A stretch of DNA of 64,000 bases from Aalborgiella sp043740415 (GTDB lineage Bacteria; Pseudomonadota; Gammaproteobacteria; Burkholderiales; Burkholderiaceae_C): positions 5,715 to 69,714 of the forward strand of contig JAYUCJ010000152.1 of the NCBI GenBank assembly GCA_043740415.1, written 5' to 3'. Each line of letters begins with the position of its first letter. The first letter of the stretch is position 1. Position numbers and translations under genes: made by a program. The notes beneath the pieces are model-generated. The model made no database searches. It was not told the DNA's origin and worked only from the letters and a program-made list of their open reading frames with translations. Positions 35,049-44,636 of the stretch are shown piece by piece.

Positions 35049-35069
35049 TTTTTAAGCCAAGTTGCTAAA

Positions 35070-36302
35070 TTGCTAACCCGAGTAGAACTCGCCACATGGC
35101 TTAGGCTGTGCATGACGCCTGGCGTGGGTAACCAGCACGCGCGCAAGCTGCTGACGGCGTTTGGCTTGCCGCAGGCGATATTTGCGCAACCACAGCTGGC
35201 GCTGAAACAAGTCGTCAGCGCCGCAATGGCACGTGCTTTGCAAGTTGTTCCTGACAACTTTGAAGCGCAACTGCAAACCACCTGGAACTGGCTGGAAGCT
35301 GGCACGGTTGACCCCGCCACCGGACAAAACAACCGCGTCTTTTTAACGCTGGCAGATGCGCGTTACCCAAGCTCCTTATTGAACATTGAAGACCCGCCGT
35401 TGGTGCTGTACCTGCAAGGCCATGTTGATTTGATCTGGCAGCTTGACCACAAAGAGAACCCTACAAACGGCGCTCTGCAAGGTAAATCAACCTACAAACA
35501 CGCCAAAGACGGCATCGCCATGGTGGGCAGCCGAAACCCTACGCCGCAAGGTTTGGCCACTGCGCATGCGTTTGCCCAATCGTTCACGCAAGCGGGCTTG
35601 GTCGTCGTTTCTGGGCTAGCGCTGGGTATCGACGGGGCAGCGCATGAAGGCGCCATGGAAGGGCAACAAAACAATGACGAAGGCTGCACTATTGCGGTGA
35701 TTGGCACGGGATTAGACCGTGTGTACCCGAGCAAGCATCTGGCGTTGGCGCACCGCATCGTGCAACATGGTTTGATGATCAGTGAATTTCCGCTAGGCAC
35801 ACCACCTTTGCCAGCAAATTTCCCAAAGCGCAATCGCATTATTTCTGCGTTGAGCTTGGGCACACTGGTGGTGGAAGCAGCCGTTAAATCTGGCTCGCTC
35901 ATCACCGCACGATTAGCCAGTGAACAAGGCAAAGAAGTTTTCGCGATTCCTGGCTCTATCCATTCAACGCAATCACGTGGCTGCCATGCCTTGTTGAAAC
36001 AAGGTGCAAAGTTGGTGGAATCTGCGCAAGATGTTTTGGAAGAATTGCGGTTGCAGCTGACACCGCCTGTGCTGCCGCCTTCGAAACTATTGCGGACACA
36101 CAATGCCGCAACCGCTATTGAAGATGTAGAACCCGACGATTTGGTGAAATCGCTGGGTTACGACCCAGTCAGTTTAGATGCTTTGGTCGCCCGCACCGGC
36201 TGGGATGCCGCCACCTTACAAGTGCGTTTAATGGAGCTTGAACTGGATGGACAAGTCGCCCGATTGCCGGGTGGCTTGTACCAACGGGTTGTTGTTGGCT
36301 AA
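35070..36302 (+). CDS. dprA: DNA-processing protein DprA
   Basis: DprA loads RecA onto incoming single-stranded DNA in natural transformation. The Rossmann-like domain holds AMVGSRNPTPQG, VVSGLALGIDGAAHEGA, GTGLDRVYPSKH and FPKRNRIISALS. A C-terminal winged helix (about 345-408) follows. The start codon is TTG. The product length of 410 is normal for the group with the extra C-terminal domain. Confidence 0.95.
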   Translation: MLTRVELATWLRLCMTPGVGNQHARKLLTAFGLPQAIFAQPQLALKQVVSAAMARALQVVPDNFEAQLQTTWNWLEAGTVDPATGQNNRVFLTLADARYPSSLLNIEDPPLVLYLQGHVDLIWQLDHKENPTNGALQGKSTYKHAKDGIAMVGSRNPTPQGLATAHAFAQSFTQAGLVVVSGLALGIDGAAHEGAMEGQQNNDEGCTIAVIGTGLDRVYPSKHLALAHRIVQHGLMISEFPLGTPPLPANFPKRNRIISALSLGTLVVEAAVKSGSLITARLASEQGKEVFAIPGSIHSTQSRGCHALLKQGAKLVESAQDVLEELRLQLTPPVLPPSKLLRTHNAATAIEDVEPDDLVKSLGYDPVSLDALVARTGWDAATLQVRLMELELDGQVARLPGGLYQRVVVG

Positions 36303-36336
36303 TTACTAACCGTAGAGCCGCTTTAAACAGCGTTGA

Positions 36337-37293
36337 TTAAACGACCGCACCGTCGTTTTCGTCGCCAGGATCGCCCGCTTTTTTAACGGGTGCGACCTTG
36401 ATCAAATCTTCGCGCTTGATGCCCAGCCACATGGCAATGGCTGCGGCGACGAACACAGACGAGTAGATACCAAACAAAATACCAATGGTCAGCGCCAGCG
36501 CAAAGTAAAACAGCGTTTGGCCACCAAACAGCAGCATCGACAACACCATGATCTGCGTGCTGCCGTGCGTGATGATGGTACGGCTGATAGTCGAAGTGAT
36601 GGCGTTGTCGATGATTTCGACCGTGTTCATTTTGCGATAGCGCTTGAAGTTTTCGCGAATTCGGTCAAAAATAACCACCGATTCGTTCACCGAATAACCC
36701 AAAACAGCCAACACCGCAGCCAGTACTGAGAGCGAAAACTCCCATTGGAAGAAGGCAAAAAAGCCCAAAATAATGACCACGTCATGCAAGTTCGCAATGA
36801 TGGCGGCAACCGCGTATTTCCACTCAAACCGAATCGCCAAATAAATCATGATGCCCAGCACCACGAAACCAAGCGCTTTGAGACCGTCGACCACCAGTTC
36901 ACCACCGACTTGTGGGCCCACAAAGTTGGTACGGCGTAAGTTGGCATCTGCAGAATCCGCTTTCAGTGCCGCCATGACCTTGTCACTTTGCTGCGCCGAG
37001 CTCACACCCTTTTGAGCGGGCAGGCGAATCATCACATCGCGTGCTGTACCGAAGTTTTGCACTTGCACATCGGTAAAGCCCAAGCTGGATACTTTGTTGC
37101 GTAATTTTTCCAGATCAGCCGGTTGTGAGTAGCTTACTTCCATCACCGTGCCGCCAGTAAACTCAACTGACAAATGCAAACCGCGCGAGAGGAGGAAAAA
37201 TACCGCGAGCAAGAAAGTAATCAACGAAATGGCATTGAAAATCAATGCATGGCGCATGAACGGAATGTCTTTGCGAATCTTAAAAAATTCCAT
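36337..37293 (-). CDS. secF: Protein translocase subunit SecF
   Basis: SecF works with SecD to drive late steps of Sec export with the proton motive force. It has six helices with a large periplasmic loop after the first. VEFTGGTVMEV, GPQVGGEL and AVLGYSVNESVVIFDRIRENF are diagnostic. It follows secD after an 11-bp gap. Confidence 0.96.
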   Translation of the reverse strand: MEFFKIRKDIPFMRHALIFNAISLITFLLAVFFLLSRGLHLSVEFTGGTVMEVSYSQPADLEKLRNKVSSLGFTDVQVQNFGTARDVMIRLPAQKGVSSAQQSDKVMAALKADSADANLRRTNFVGPQVGGELVVDGLKALGFVVLGIMIYLAIRFEWKYAVAAIIANLHDVVIILGFFAFFQWEFSLSVLAAVLAVLGYSVNESVVIFDRIRENFKRYRKMNTVEIIDNAITSTISRTIITHGSTQIMVLSMLLFGGQTLFYFALALTIGILFGIYSSVFVAAAIAMWLGIKREDLIKVAPVKKAGDPGDENDGAVV

Positions 37294-37304
37294 GATTCGT
37301 CTCC

Positions 37305-39194
37305 TTATTTTGTAGGTGTTGTTGGCGTTGTAGCAGCATTTTCAGGCGTCCAAATCGTGCCAATTGACACTGATTTGAGCTTCTTCTGCCGCCCGTACCA
37401 CAAGTTGACCAAACCACGTGAAAACAGCACCGCAGAAAACATGCTGGTCAAAATACCTATGCAATGCACCACCGCAAAGCCGCGCACGGGACCTGAGCCG
37501 AATGCCAAGAGTGCTACACCCGCAATCAATGTGGTGATGTTTGAGTCAAAAATTGTTGCCCACGCACGCTCGTACCCCGTGGCTATGGCTGCTTGCGGCG
37601 AGGCGCCACCGCGCAGCTCTTCGCGCACACGTTCGTTGATCAACACGTTGGAGTCAATCGCCATACCCAGCGCCAAGGCCATGGCAGCAATGCCCGGCAA
37701 TGTCAATGTCGCTTGCAACATGGACAACACCGCTACCAGCATCAACAAATTGACACCTAGCGAGAGTGATGAAAACACGCCAAACATCATGTAATAAACG
37801 CACATGAAGGCAACAATGACCAAGAAGCCCCAAGTCACGCTGTTGAAACCTTTGTCAATATTGTCTTTGCCAAGGCTGGGGCCAATCGAGCTTTCTTCGA
37901 TGATTTCCATGGGTGCAGCCAGTGAACCAGCGCGCAATAGCAAAGCTGTGTCGTTGGCTTCAGACGTGTTCATGCTGCCAGAGATCTGCACGCGGCCACC
38001 GTTGATTTCAGAACGGATGACGGGCGCTGTGACGACTTCGCCCTTGCCTTTTTCAAACAAAATAATCGCCATGCGCTTGTTGATATTTTCGCGCGTGATG
38101 TCCGCAAAAATACGCGAGCCTTTGGCATCCAGGCTCAAGTTAACCGTGGCACCTTGGGTTTGACTATCAATGCCAGCTTGTGCATCGGTCAAATTTTCAC
38201 CCGTCAGAATGACTTGTTTTTTCACAATCACGGGTCGGCCATTGCGCTCTAAGAACCGTTCTGAGCCAAACGGAACGGATCCAGAATTGGTTTCTGCCGC
38301 TTGTCCCTCAGAAGATTCATCGACCATGCGCAACTCAAGCGTTGCCGTACGACCCAATATGTCTTTGGCTTTTGCCGTGTCTTGTACACCAGGCAGTTGC
38401 ACCACAATGCGGTCTAAACCCTGCTGTTGAATCACCGGCTCGGCCACACCCAGCTCGTTGATACGGTTGTGCAGCGTCACGATGTTTTGTTTCAGCGCCT
38501 GGTCCTGAATTTTCAAGGCCGCTTCCGGTTTGATGGTTGCGGTTAATTTGTACTCTGTGCCTTCAGGCGCATCGCTGGTCGTTAATTCCGAGAATTGATC
38601 AGCGAGCACTTTTTTAGCTGCCGCCAATGTTTCTTGGTCACGGAATCTGATTTCAATGTTTGAGCCATTGCGCGACACACCACCATGACGCGCATTTTTT
38701 TCACGCAAGGCAGAGCGAATATCACCTGTCAACGACTCTGTCTTTTTAGTCAGCGCAGCTACCATGTCCACTTGCAGCATGAAGTGAACACCGCCGCGCA
38801 AATCCAAGCCCAAGTACATGGGCGCAGCACCCAGCGCATTGAGCCACGCGGGTGAACGGCGTACCAAGTTCAACGCCACCACATAATTCGGCGCGCCGGC
38901 ATCAGGCACCAAGCTTTTCTGAATCGCGTCTTTCGCTTTTAACTGCGCGTCCGTGTCTTTGAAAAGTGCTTTGATGGATTTACCATCGAAAGTGACACCA
39001 TCTGGCGTTAAACCGGCGGTTTTCAGGGCATCTTCAATTTTGATCTGCGTCGCGCTGTCTACTTTGATGCTGGATTTGGCACTGGAGACCTGCACCGCTG
39101 GCGCTTCACCAAAAAAGTTGGGCAGTGTGAAGAGCACGGACACCAAAAGAACGATCAAGATGACCGCATATTTCCAAACCGGGTAACGATTCAT
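37305..39194 (-). CDS. secD: Protein translocase subunit SecD
   Basis: This 629-residue partner of SecF has the large P1 periplasmic domain between helices 1 and 2 and the conserved LGLDLRGGVHFMLQVD. Near the C-terminus are AIDSNVLINERVREEL and a six-helix core. It is the second gene of yajC-secD-secF. Confidence 0.96.
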   Translation of the reverse strand: MNRYPVWKYAVILIVLLVSVLFTLPNFFGEAPAVQVSSAKSSIKVDSATQIKIEDALKTAGLTPDGVTFDGKSIKALFKDTDAQLKAKDAIQKSLVPDAGAPNYVVALNLVRRSPAWLNALGAAPMYLGLDLRGGVHFMLQVDMVAALTKKTESLTGDIRSALREKNARHGGVSRNGSNIEIRFRDQETLAAAKKVLADQFSELTTSDAPEGTEYKLTATIKPEAALKIQDQALKQNIVTLHNRINELGVAEPVIQQQGLDRIVVQLPGVQDTAKAKDILGRTATLELRMVDESSEGQAAETNSGSVPFGSERFLERNGRPVIVKKQVILTGENLTDAQAGIDSQTQGATVNLSLDAKGSRIFADITRENINKRMAIILFEKGKGEVVTAPVIRSEINGGRVQISGSMNTSEANDTALLLRAGSLAAPMEIIEESSIGPSLGKDNIDKGFNSVTWGFLVIVAFMCVYYMMFGVFSSLSLGVNLLMLVAVLSMLQATLTLPGIAAMALALGMAIDSNVLINERVREELRGGASPQAAIATGYERAWATIFDSNITTLIAGVALLAFGSGPVRGFAVVHCIGILTSMFSAVLFSRGLVNLWYGRQKKLKSVSIGTIWTPENAATTPTTPTK

Positions 39195-39269
39195 GATTGC
39201 GCTTTTTAACGAATAAAACTAGAAACGAAACAACTCTTTGCAGATTGTTTACTTGATGCGGCCTTTTGC

Positions 39270-39605
39270 TTACTTGATACTGCCTTTTGGCAGGACTTGC
39301 ACAACTGCGCTGCGTTGCAACTGTACTTCCACGCCCTTAGCGATTTCCAAGGTTAAATAACCCTCGCCCAACTTGGTAACTGTACCGAGCAAACCGCCCG
39401 CCGTGGCGATTTCGTCGCCCTTGGCCAAGGCGTCAATCATGGTGCGATGCTCTTTTTGTTTTTTCATTTGCGGGCGAATCATCACGAAATACAGCACCAC
39501 AAACATCAGCACCAAGGGCAGCATGCTGGTCAATGTGGACATCATGTCGCCACCAGTAGCGGCTGCGGCAGGGGCGGTTTGGGCGATGGCGGAAGAAATA
39601 AACAT
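39270..39605 (-). CDS. yajC: Sec translocon accessory subunit YajC
   Basis: The ATG at 39605 is preferred because AGGAGATTC precedes it. This gives a 111-residue protein starting MFISSAIAQTAPAAAAT, with one helix (about 30-50) followed by FVMIRPQMKKQKEH, the YajC signature. It is the first gene of the secDF operon. Confidence 0.94.
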   Translation of the reverse strand: MFISSAIAQTAPAAAATGGDMMSTLTSMLPLVLMFVVLYFVMIRPQMKKQKEHRTMIDALAKGDEIATAGGLLGTVTKLGEGYLTLEIAKGVEVQLQRSAVVQVLPKGSIK

Positions 39606-39687
39606 GGAATCTCCTGAATTGTGTAGGGTCGTCAACAACTTCGTAAACAACCAATAGGGCAAAAAAGCCAACTTAGGATTGTAGTTC

Positions 39688-40353
39688 CTAATGTTGAGAC
39701 GAAATCTGGCGTTTCAACTGCGGTTTCAGCAGCACGACAAGTGCGCCAGCACCGCCCTCAGCCGGCTTGGCCTGCACAAAAGCCAAAACTTCTTGCTTTT
39801 GAATCAGCCAGCTTTTAACTTTCCCCTTCAAAACAGGCTCTTTACCCGGTGAACCCAGCCCTTTGCCATGCACCACCCGCACGCAGCGCATGCCGTGCTT
39901 GTGTGCTTCACGGATGAAAGCACCCAGCGCCTCCCTCGCCTCATCGGTGCGCATATTGTGCAAATCGACCTGCCGCTGGATGCTCCAAATACCTTGCCGC
40001 AGCTTTTTTGTCACGTCTGTGCCAATGCCCGGGCGTCGAAAACTCAGGGAATCGTCAATATCAAGGAGCGATTCAACATCAAACTCGTCGCTCAAAGACT
40101 CGCGCAGCACAGCCGCATCATCGCGCTTTTGCTGCACAGGGTTGGGCTCAGGTTGCTTTGTTTTTGATAGCACCTTAGGCTTGTTTGATATCGGCTTTAC
40201 GACGCCTACACTGCTTGCGAACAGGTTTTTATTGGCGAGCTTTAGCGCTGCAGCTGCCTTTTTAGCGGCTTCGTCTGCAGCATGTTTAGCCTGCTGATCA
40301 GCCAAAGTTTGCTTGACCTGGCTCAGATCAGCCAGCGTGCGAATACTTGCCAT
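39688..40353 (-). CDS. Smr-domain protein
   Basis: This 221-residue protein has a charged, alanine/lysine-rich N-terminus, then a C-terminal Smr domain (about 125-210). The domain contains VDLHNMRTDEAREAL and VRVVHGKGLGS. Smr domains are structure-specific nucleases; the SmrB relatives cleave mRNA on collided ribosomes. A weak AINTP-like stretch lies near 40160-40215. It follows glmU after 26 bp. Confidence 0.88.
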   Translation of the reverse strand: MASIRTLADLSQVKQTLADQQAKHAADEAAKKAAAALKLANKNLFASSVGVVKPISNKPKVLSKTKQPEPNPVQQKRDDAAVLRESLSDEFDVESLLDIDDSLSFRRPGIGTDVTKKLRQGIWSIQRQVDLHNMRTDEAREALGAFIREAHKHGMRCVRVVHGKGLGSPGKEPVLKGKVKSWLIQKQEVLAFVQAKPAEGGAGALVVLLKPQLKRQISSQH

Positions 40354-40379
40354 GACGAATTTGTAACTTAGAAGACGGG

Positions 40380-41825
40380 CTATTTTGCGATCTTTTTAGG
40401 CCGCTGCCAGTTGGCAATGCTGACTTGCTTACCCCTTGCGACACTGAGAGCGCCTGCAGGCGTGCTTTTGGTGATGGTTGAACCACCGCCCACCGTGCCA
40501 CCCGAGCCTATCGTTACCGGAGCGACCAACACGCAGTTGCTGCCGATATGTACGTCCGCCTCGATCACGGTGCGGTGTTTGTTCGCACCGTCATAGTTGG
40601 CGGTGATGCTGCCAGCCCCAAAATTGACCCGTTCGCCCACGGTCGCATCGCCTAGATACGCCAAATGGTTGGCTTTCGCGCCATCGGCCAAAGTGGCGTT
40701 TTTAACTTCGACAAAGTTGCCGATATGCACCTCTTTGCCCAATGTCGCACCTGGGCGAAGTCGGGCAAATGGCCCGATCAGCGCACCCGCACCGACCAAA
40801 ACACCTAATGTCTCACCTTCTATGTGGGTAAATGGGTGAATCACCGCACCATCGGCAATCACCGCGTTAGAAATCACGCAGTGAGCGCCCACTTTCACGC
40901 CAGAGCCCAAAGAGACTTGTCCTGAGAAAATACTATTGATATCGATTTCCACATCTTGACCGCACACCAAGCTACCACGCAGGTCAAAACGCGCAGGGTC
41001 AGCCAAGCGTACGCCCTGCTCCATCAGCGTTTTGGCTTGGCGCAATTGGTAAACCCGCTCCAGCTCAGCCAATTGAACGGGGCTGTTCACACCCGCCACT
41101 TGCGCTGCATCATCAATTTTGTGGGCGACGACCGTCAAACCATCCGCCACGGCGAATTTCACAATATCCGTCAAGTAGTACTCGCCTTGGGCATTTTTGT
41201 TGTCCAAACGCGCCAGCCAGCCTTTGAGCAGCTTGGCGGGCACCGCCATGATGCCGCTGTAAACCTCTTTGATCAACTTTTGAGCGTCATTCGCGTCTTT
41301 TTGTTCGACGATCGCTTGCACGGATTCATGACTGCGAACCACGCGGCCATAGCCCGCTGGATTCTCAAAATCAATCGTCAACAGCGCCAATTTATCGCCG
41401 CCAGACTTCTCTATCAGGTCTTGCAAAGTATCAACCTGCGTCAACGGCACATCGCCGCTGAGCACCAACACCATGCCATCATCAGACAGAACTGGTACGG
41501 TTTGCAATACCGCATGCCCCGTTCCCAGTTGCGGCTCTTGAATTACTGAATTTATCTTTTTATAGGTATCAAATATAACTCTAGCCGGCGTATTTATTGC
41601 CTTAGTAGCTATTAAATTTATAGCATTTTGAACCACTTTAGATTCATGCCCCGTGATCACCACGGCGCTTCTGGCGTTCAATTGTGCTGCCGTATCGATC
41701 ACATGTTCCAACAGCGGCTTACCACCCAGACGGTGCAACACCTTGGGAAGCGTGCTCTTCATCCGCGTACCCTTGCCCGCCGCCATGATCACCACATCTA
41801 GCGGCATGCTTACAGTTTTATTCAT
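40380..41825 (-). CDS. glmU: Bifunctional UDP-N-acetylglucosamine pyrophosphorylase / glucosamine-1-phosphate acetyltransferase
   Basis: GlmU makes UDP-GlcNAc for peptidoglycan and lipopolysaccharide. The N-terminal uridyltransferase domain has MAAGKGTRMKSTLPKVLH (14-31) and QLGTGHAV (99-106). The C-terminal left-handed beta-helix has LRPGATLGKEVHIGNFVEVK. Residues 68-81 (AINLIATKAINTPA) are an AINTP element inserted between beta-strands of the catalytic domain, explaining a length of 481 against about 456. Confidence 0.96.
   Translation of the reverse strand: MNKTVSMPLDVVIMAAGKGTRMKSTLPKVLHRLGGKPLLEHVIDTAAQLNARSAVVITGHESKVVQNAINLIATKAINTPARVIFDTYKKINSVIQEPQLGTGHAVLQTVPVLSDDGMVLVLSGDVPLTQVDTLQDLIEKSGGDKLALLTIDFENPAGYGRVVRSHESVQAIVEQKDANDAQKLIKEVYSGIMAVPAKLLKGWLARLDNKNAQGEYYLTDIVKFAVADGLTVVAHKIDDAAQVAGVNSPVQLAELERVYQLRQAKTLMEQGVRLADPARFDLRGSLVCGQDVEIDINSIFSGQVSLGSGVKVGAHCVISNAVIADGAVIHPFTHIEGETLGVLVGAGALIGPFARLRPGATLGKEVHIGNFVEVKNATLADGAKANHLAYLGDATVGERVNFGAGSITANYDGANKHRTVIEADVHIGSNCVLVAPVTIGSGGTVGGGSTITKSTPAGALSVARGKQVSIANWQRPKKIAK
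41581..41626 (-). repeat. AINTP element inside glmU
   Basis: On the gene strand it reads GCTATAAATTTAATAGC, then AAGGCAATAAATACGCCGGC, the closest copy to the consensus. It is translated AINLIATKAINTPA and falls inside the otherwise conserved uridyltransferase domain of an essential gene. Confidence 0.93.
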
Positions 41826-41864
41826 ACTAATATTTCTACGATTTTTATATAAACTTAAGCTATG

Positions 41865-42449
41865 TCACGCTCTAGCTAACTCATCCACCGCTTTGAACAA
41901 AGCCTGCCTTGCCTGGCTGATGGTTTGCCCTTCCCACGCGTGATCGCCAGCAGTGATGGGTTTGACTGCGGAAAACTTGCACCTTTCGGCTAGTTTAGCT
42001 ACCGCCAAAGCGTCATAAACCGTGGTTTTGAGGCTATGGGCCGCCGATATATCCACCAAAATGACTTTTTTAGCCGCTGTAACGTGTTTTTTAACGACAT
42101 CTGCCAGCGATGGGTCAGAGCCATGCAAATACAGCACAGACACGCCCGCCGCGCGGACTTTTTCCATCCACTCTGCATCATGCAAGACAAACACCTGCAC
42201 GCCTGATCCGCCGAAACTATCAGCCGTTTTGCTGGCAGAGTTCACAACCAGCAGCTTTTCAGCCACTTTGGCGTTTGCAGGCTTTCGCAGCGCAGCATCC
42301 AAGGCGACGACTTCACCGTCTTTGCCCGGCAACGGGTGATTGAAAGACTCGATCTGCAAGCCCGCAGTCGCGGCGGCTTCTAAAAATTTAACGCGCGCTT
42401 GGGCATAACTGGTGGAAAACGCATCTATCACCCCGATTGCTCCGATCAT
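41865..42449 (-). CDS. DUF2817-like protein, degenerate or truncated
   Basis: ATG 42449 overlaps the upstream amidohydrolase stop as ATGA, so translation is coupled. The N-terminus (FSTSYAQARVKFLEAAATAGL, NHPLPGKDGEV) resembles DUF2817, a zinc carboxypeptidase-like family. At the place of the expected HG-EG zinc motif the protein reads SASKTADSFGGSG, and it ends after 194 residues instead of about 350. It may be a non-catalytic derivative or a fusion with an unrelated tail. Confidence 0.55.
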   Translation of the reverse strand: MIGAIGVIDAFSTSYAQARVKFLEAAATAGLQIESFNHPLPGKDGEVVALDAALRKPANAKVAEKLLVVNSASKTADSFGGSGVQVFVLHDAEWMEKVRAAGVSVLYLHGSDPSLADVVKKHVTAAKKVILVDISAAHSLKTTVYDALAVAKLAERCKFSAVKPITAGDHAWEGQTISQARQALFKAVDELARA

Positions 42450-43663
42450 TTCACCAATCCCTTCAATCCAACAGTGCCAGCTTTCAACGACTCTTCCACC
42501 AAACGCACCCAAAACGTCGCGCCCAGCGGAATCAAATCGTCATTGAAGTCATAACTAGGGTTGTGCAACATGCATGGCCCGCCGCCGTGGCCGATGGCGC
42601 GGTGGTCGCCTTCACCATTGGCGATGAAGCAATACGCACCTGGTTTGGCTTGCAGCATGTACGAGAAGTCTTCTGAGCCCATGGTCGGCTCTTGCGGCAT
42701 CACGTTGGCTGCGCCCACGATGTCGCCCATCACTTGGGCTGCAAAGTTCGCCTCTGCCGCTGTATTGATGGTTGGCGGGTAGTTGCGGTCAAACTCAAAA
42801 TCGCAAGTTGCGCCGAATGCAGCACTGGTGTGCTCAGCTATTTCACGCATGCGTTTTTCGATCAGGTCAATCAATTCCACCGTGAATGTGCGCACTGTAC
42901 CTTGGATTTCAACGCTGTCAGGAATCACGTTGGTGGCTTCACCACCGTGCATCATGGTGACAGAAATCACGCCAGCATCGATCGGTTTTTTGTTACGACT
43001 GATGATGGTTTGAAACGCTTGCACCATCTGGCAAGCTGCTTGTATAGGATCCACACCGTCATGCGGCAGCGCTGCATGGCCACCTTTGCCGTGGATGACG
43101 ATTTTGAATTCGTTGCTGGATGCCATCACCGGCCCCGCACTCACCGCAAATTTACCCACCTGCATGCCTGGCCAGTTGTGCATGCCGTAGACGGCTTCCA
43201 TGGGGAATTTTTCAAACAAACCGTCCTTGATCATCTCGCGTGCGCCGCCACCGCCTTCTTCAGCGGGTTGGAAAATCAAATACACCGTGCCATCAAAATT
43301 ACGATTTTTAGCAAAATGCTGCGCTGCGGCCAAAAGCATCGCGGTGTGGCCGTCGTGCCCGCAAGCGTGCATCTTGCCGGCGTTTTTACTGGCGTGCGCA
43401 AAGGTGTTGTACTCCTGCATGGGCAACGCATCCATATCCGCGCGCAAGCCAATGGCGCGGTCAGACGTGCCGTTTTTGATGATGCCCACCACACCCGTCG
43501 TGCCCATGCCACGGTGCAGGGGAATACCCCACTCCGTCAGCTTGGCAGCGACCAAATCAGCCGTTTGCACTTCGGCAAAACACAACTCTGGGTTGGCATG
43601 AATTTGCTTGCGGATGGCGGCTATGCCAGCGGCTTGGGTGGTGATGGAATCAATGATTTTCAT
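42446..43663 (-). CDS. M20-family amidohydrolase (hippurate hydrolase-like)
   Basis: This 405-residue cytosolic enzyme removes acyl groups from amino acids; the exact substrate is unknown. The metal-binding motifs are MHACGHDGHTAM, then EEGGGGAREMI with the catalytic glutamate. The dimerisation domain is in the middle (IHGKGGHAALPHDGVDPI). It lies between qmcA (22 bp upstream) and the DUF2817-like gene. Confidence 0.92.
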   Translation of the reverse strand: MKIIDSITTQAAGIAAIRKQIHANPELCFAEVQTADLVAAKLTEWGIPLHRGMGTTGVVGIIKNGTSDRAIGLRADMDALPMQEYNTFAHASKNAGKMHACGHDGHTAMLLAAAQHFAKNRNFDGTVYLIFQPAEEGGGGAREMIKDGLFEKFPMEAVYGMHNWPGMQVGKFAVSAGPVMASSNEFKIVIHGKGGHAALPHDGVDPIQAACQMVQAFQTIISRNKKPIDAGVISVTMMHGGEATNVIPDSVEIQGTVRTFTVELIDLIEKRMREIAEHTSAAFGATCDFEFDRNYPPTINTAAEANFAAQVMGDIVGAANVMPQEPTMGSEDFSYMLQAKPGAYCFIANGEGDHRAIGHGGGPCMLHNPSYDFNDDLIPLGATFWVRLVEESLKAGTVGLKGLVK

Positions 43664-43685
43664 AACTTTTCTTTACTGTGATGAA

Positions 43686-44597
43686 TTAAGCTTTGGTAGT
43701 TTGCACCATTTTCATGGCCGAGGCAATCAGGGCAGCGACTTGGCTCATGTCGCTGGGCACGATCAGGGTGGTGGCTGCGTCGTTGGCGACATTGCCATAC
43801 GCATCCAGCGCTCTTTCAGCGACCTTGAGCTGCACCGCCTCAGCGCCGCCGGGCAGCCGAATCGCATTGGCGACCACTTGAATCGCGTGCGCATTGGCAT
43901 CCGCCACCGCAGAAATGGCCGCAGCCTCACCCTGCGCTTTGTTGATCACAGCGGTTTTTTCACCTTCAGAGCGCGCAATAAAAGCTTCGCGCTCGCCAGT
44001 GGCAATGTTGATTTGCTCTTGGCGGCGGCCTTCAGAGGCCGCGATCAAAGCACGCTTGCCGCGCTCAGCGGTGATTTGCGCTTGCATGGCATGCAAAATT
44101 TCTTTCGGTGGCGTCAAGTCTTTGATTTCATAACGCAGCACTTTGACGCCCCAGTTCAGCGCCGCTTCGTCAATCGCTGCGACCACTTGCGCGTTGATGA
44201 TGTCGCGCTCTTCAAAGGTTTTATCGAGTTCTAATTTACCAATCACGCTACGCAACGATGTTTGCGCAAGTTGAGAAATTGCAATGACATAATTGCTTGA
44301 GCCATAACTTGCGCGCATCGCGTCAGTTACTTGAAAATACAACACACCGTCAACCTGTAACTGCGTGTTGTCTTTGGTGATACACACTTGGCTGGCGATG
44401 TCTAGCGGGATTTCTTTCAACACATGTTTGTAGGCTACTCTATCGACAAAAGGCACTAAAAAATTCAAACCGGGCGTCAACGTGGCGTGATATTTCCCCA
44501 GTCGCTCAACCACCCAAGCATGTTGTTGCGGCACTATTTTTAGAGTACGAACAATAAAAATAGCAGCGATGACCAGTAGAACAATGGCGATTTCCAT
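43686..44597 (-). CDS. SPFH/band-7 membrane protein (QmcA-like)
   Basis: This 303-residue stomatin-like protein has an N-terminal membrane helix (about 3-20). The SPFH domain contains RTLKIVPQQHAWVVERLGKYHATLTPGLNFLVPFVDRVAYKH and the DITPPKEI-like DLTPPKEI, and an alanine/glutamate coiled coil follows. It forms the usual pair with the NfeD-type protein 39 bp upstream, which stabilises membrane microdomains. Confidence 0.92.
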   Translation of the reverse strand: MEIAIVLLVIAAIFIVRTLKIVPQQHAWVVERLGKYHATLTPGLNFLVPFVDRVAYKHVLKEIPLDIASQVCITKDNTQLQVDGVLYFQVTDAMRASYGSSNYVIAISQLAQTSLRSVIGKLELDKTFEERDIINAQVVAAIDEAALNWGVKVLRYEIKDLTPPKEILHAMQAQITAERGKRALIAASEGRRQEQINIATGEREAFIARSEGEKTAVINKAQGEAAAISAVADANAHAIQVVANAIRLPGGAEAVQLKVAERALDAYGNVANDAATTLIVPSDMSQVAALIASAMKMVQTTKA

Positions 44598-44636
44598 GAG
44601 GATTCCTTTTAAAGTTTAAAAATCAAAGTTGAAAAA

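Noticed and set aside
40160..40215. AINTP-like stretch in the Smr-domain gene
   Set aside because: It shares TTTGATAGCACCTTAGG with the cnoX copy but lacks the AATAAATACGCCGGC part. The match is too partial to list as a copy.
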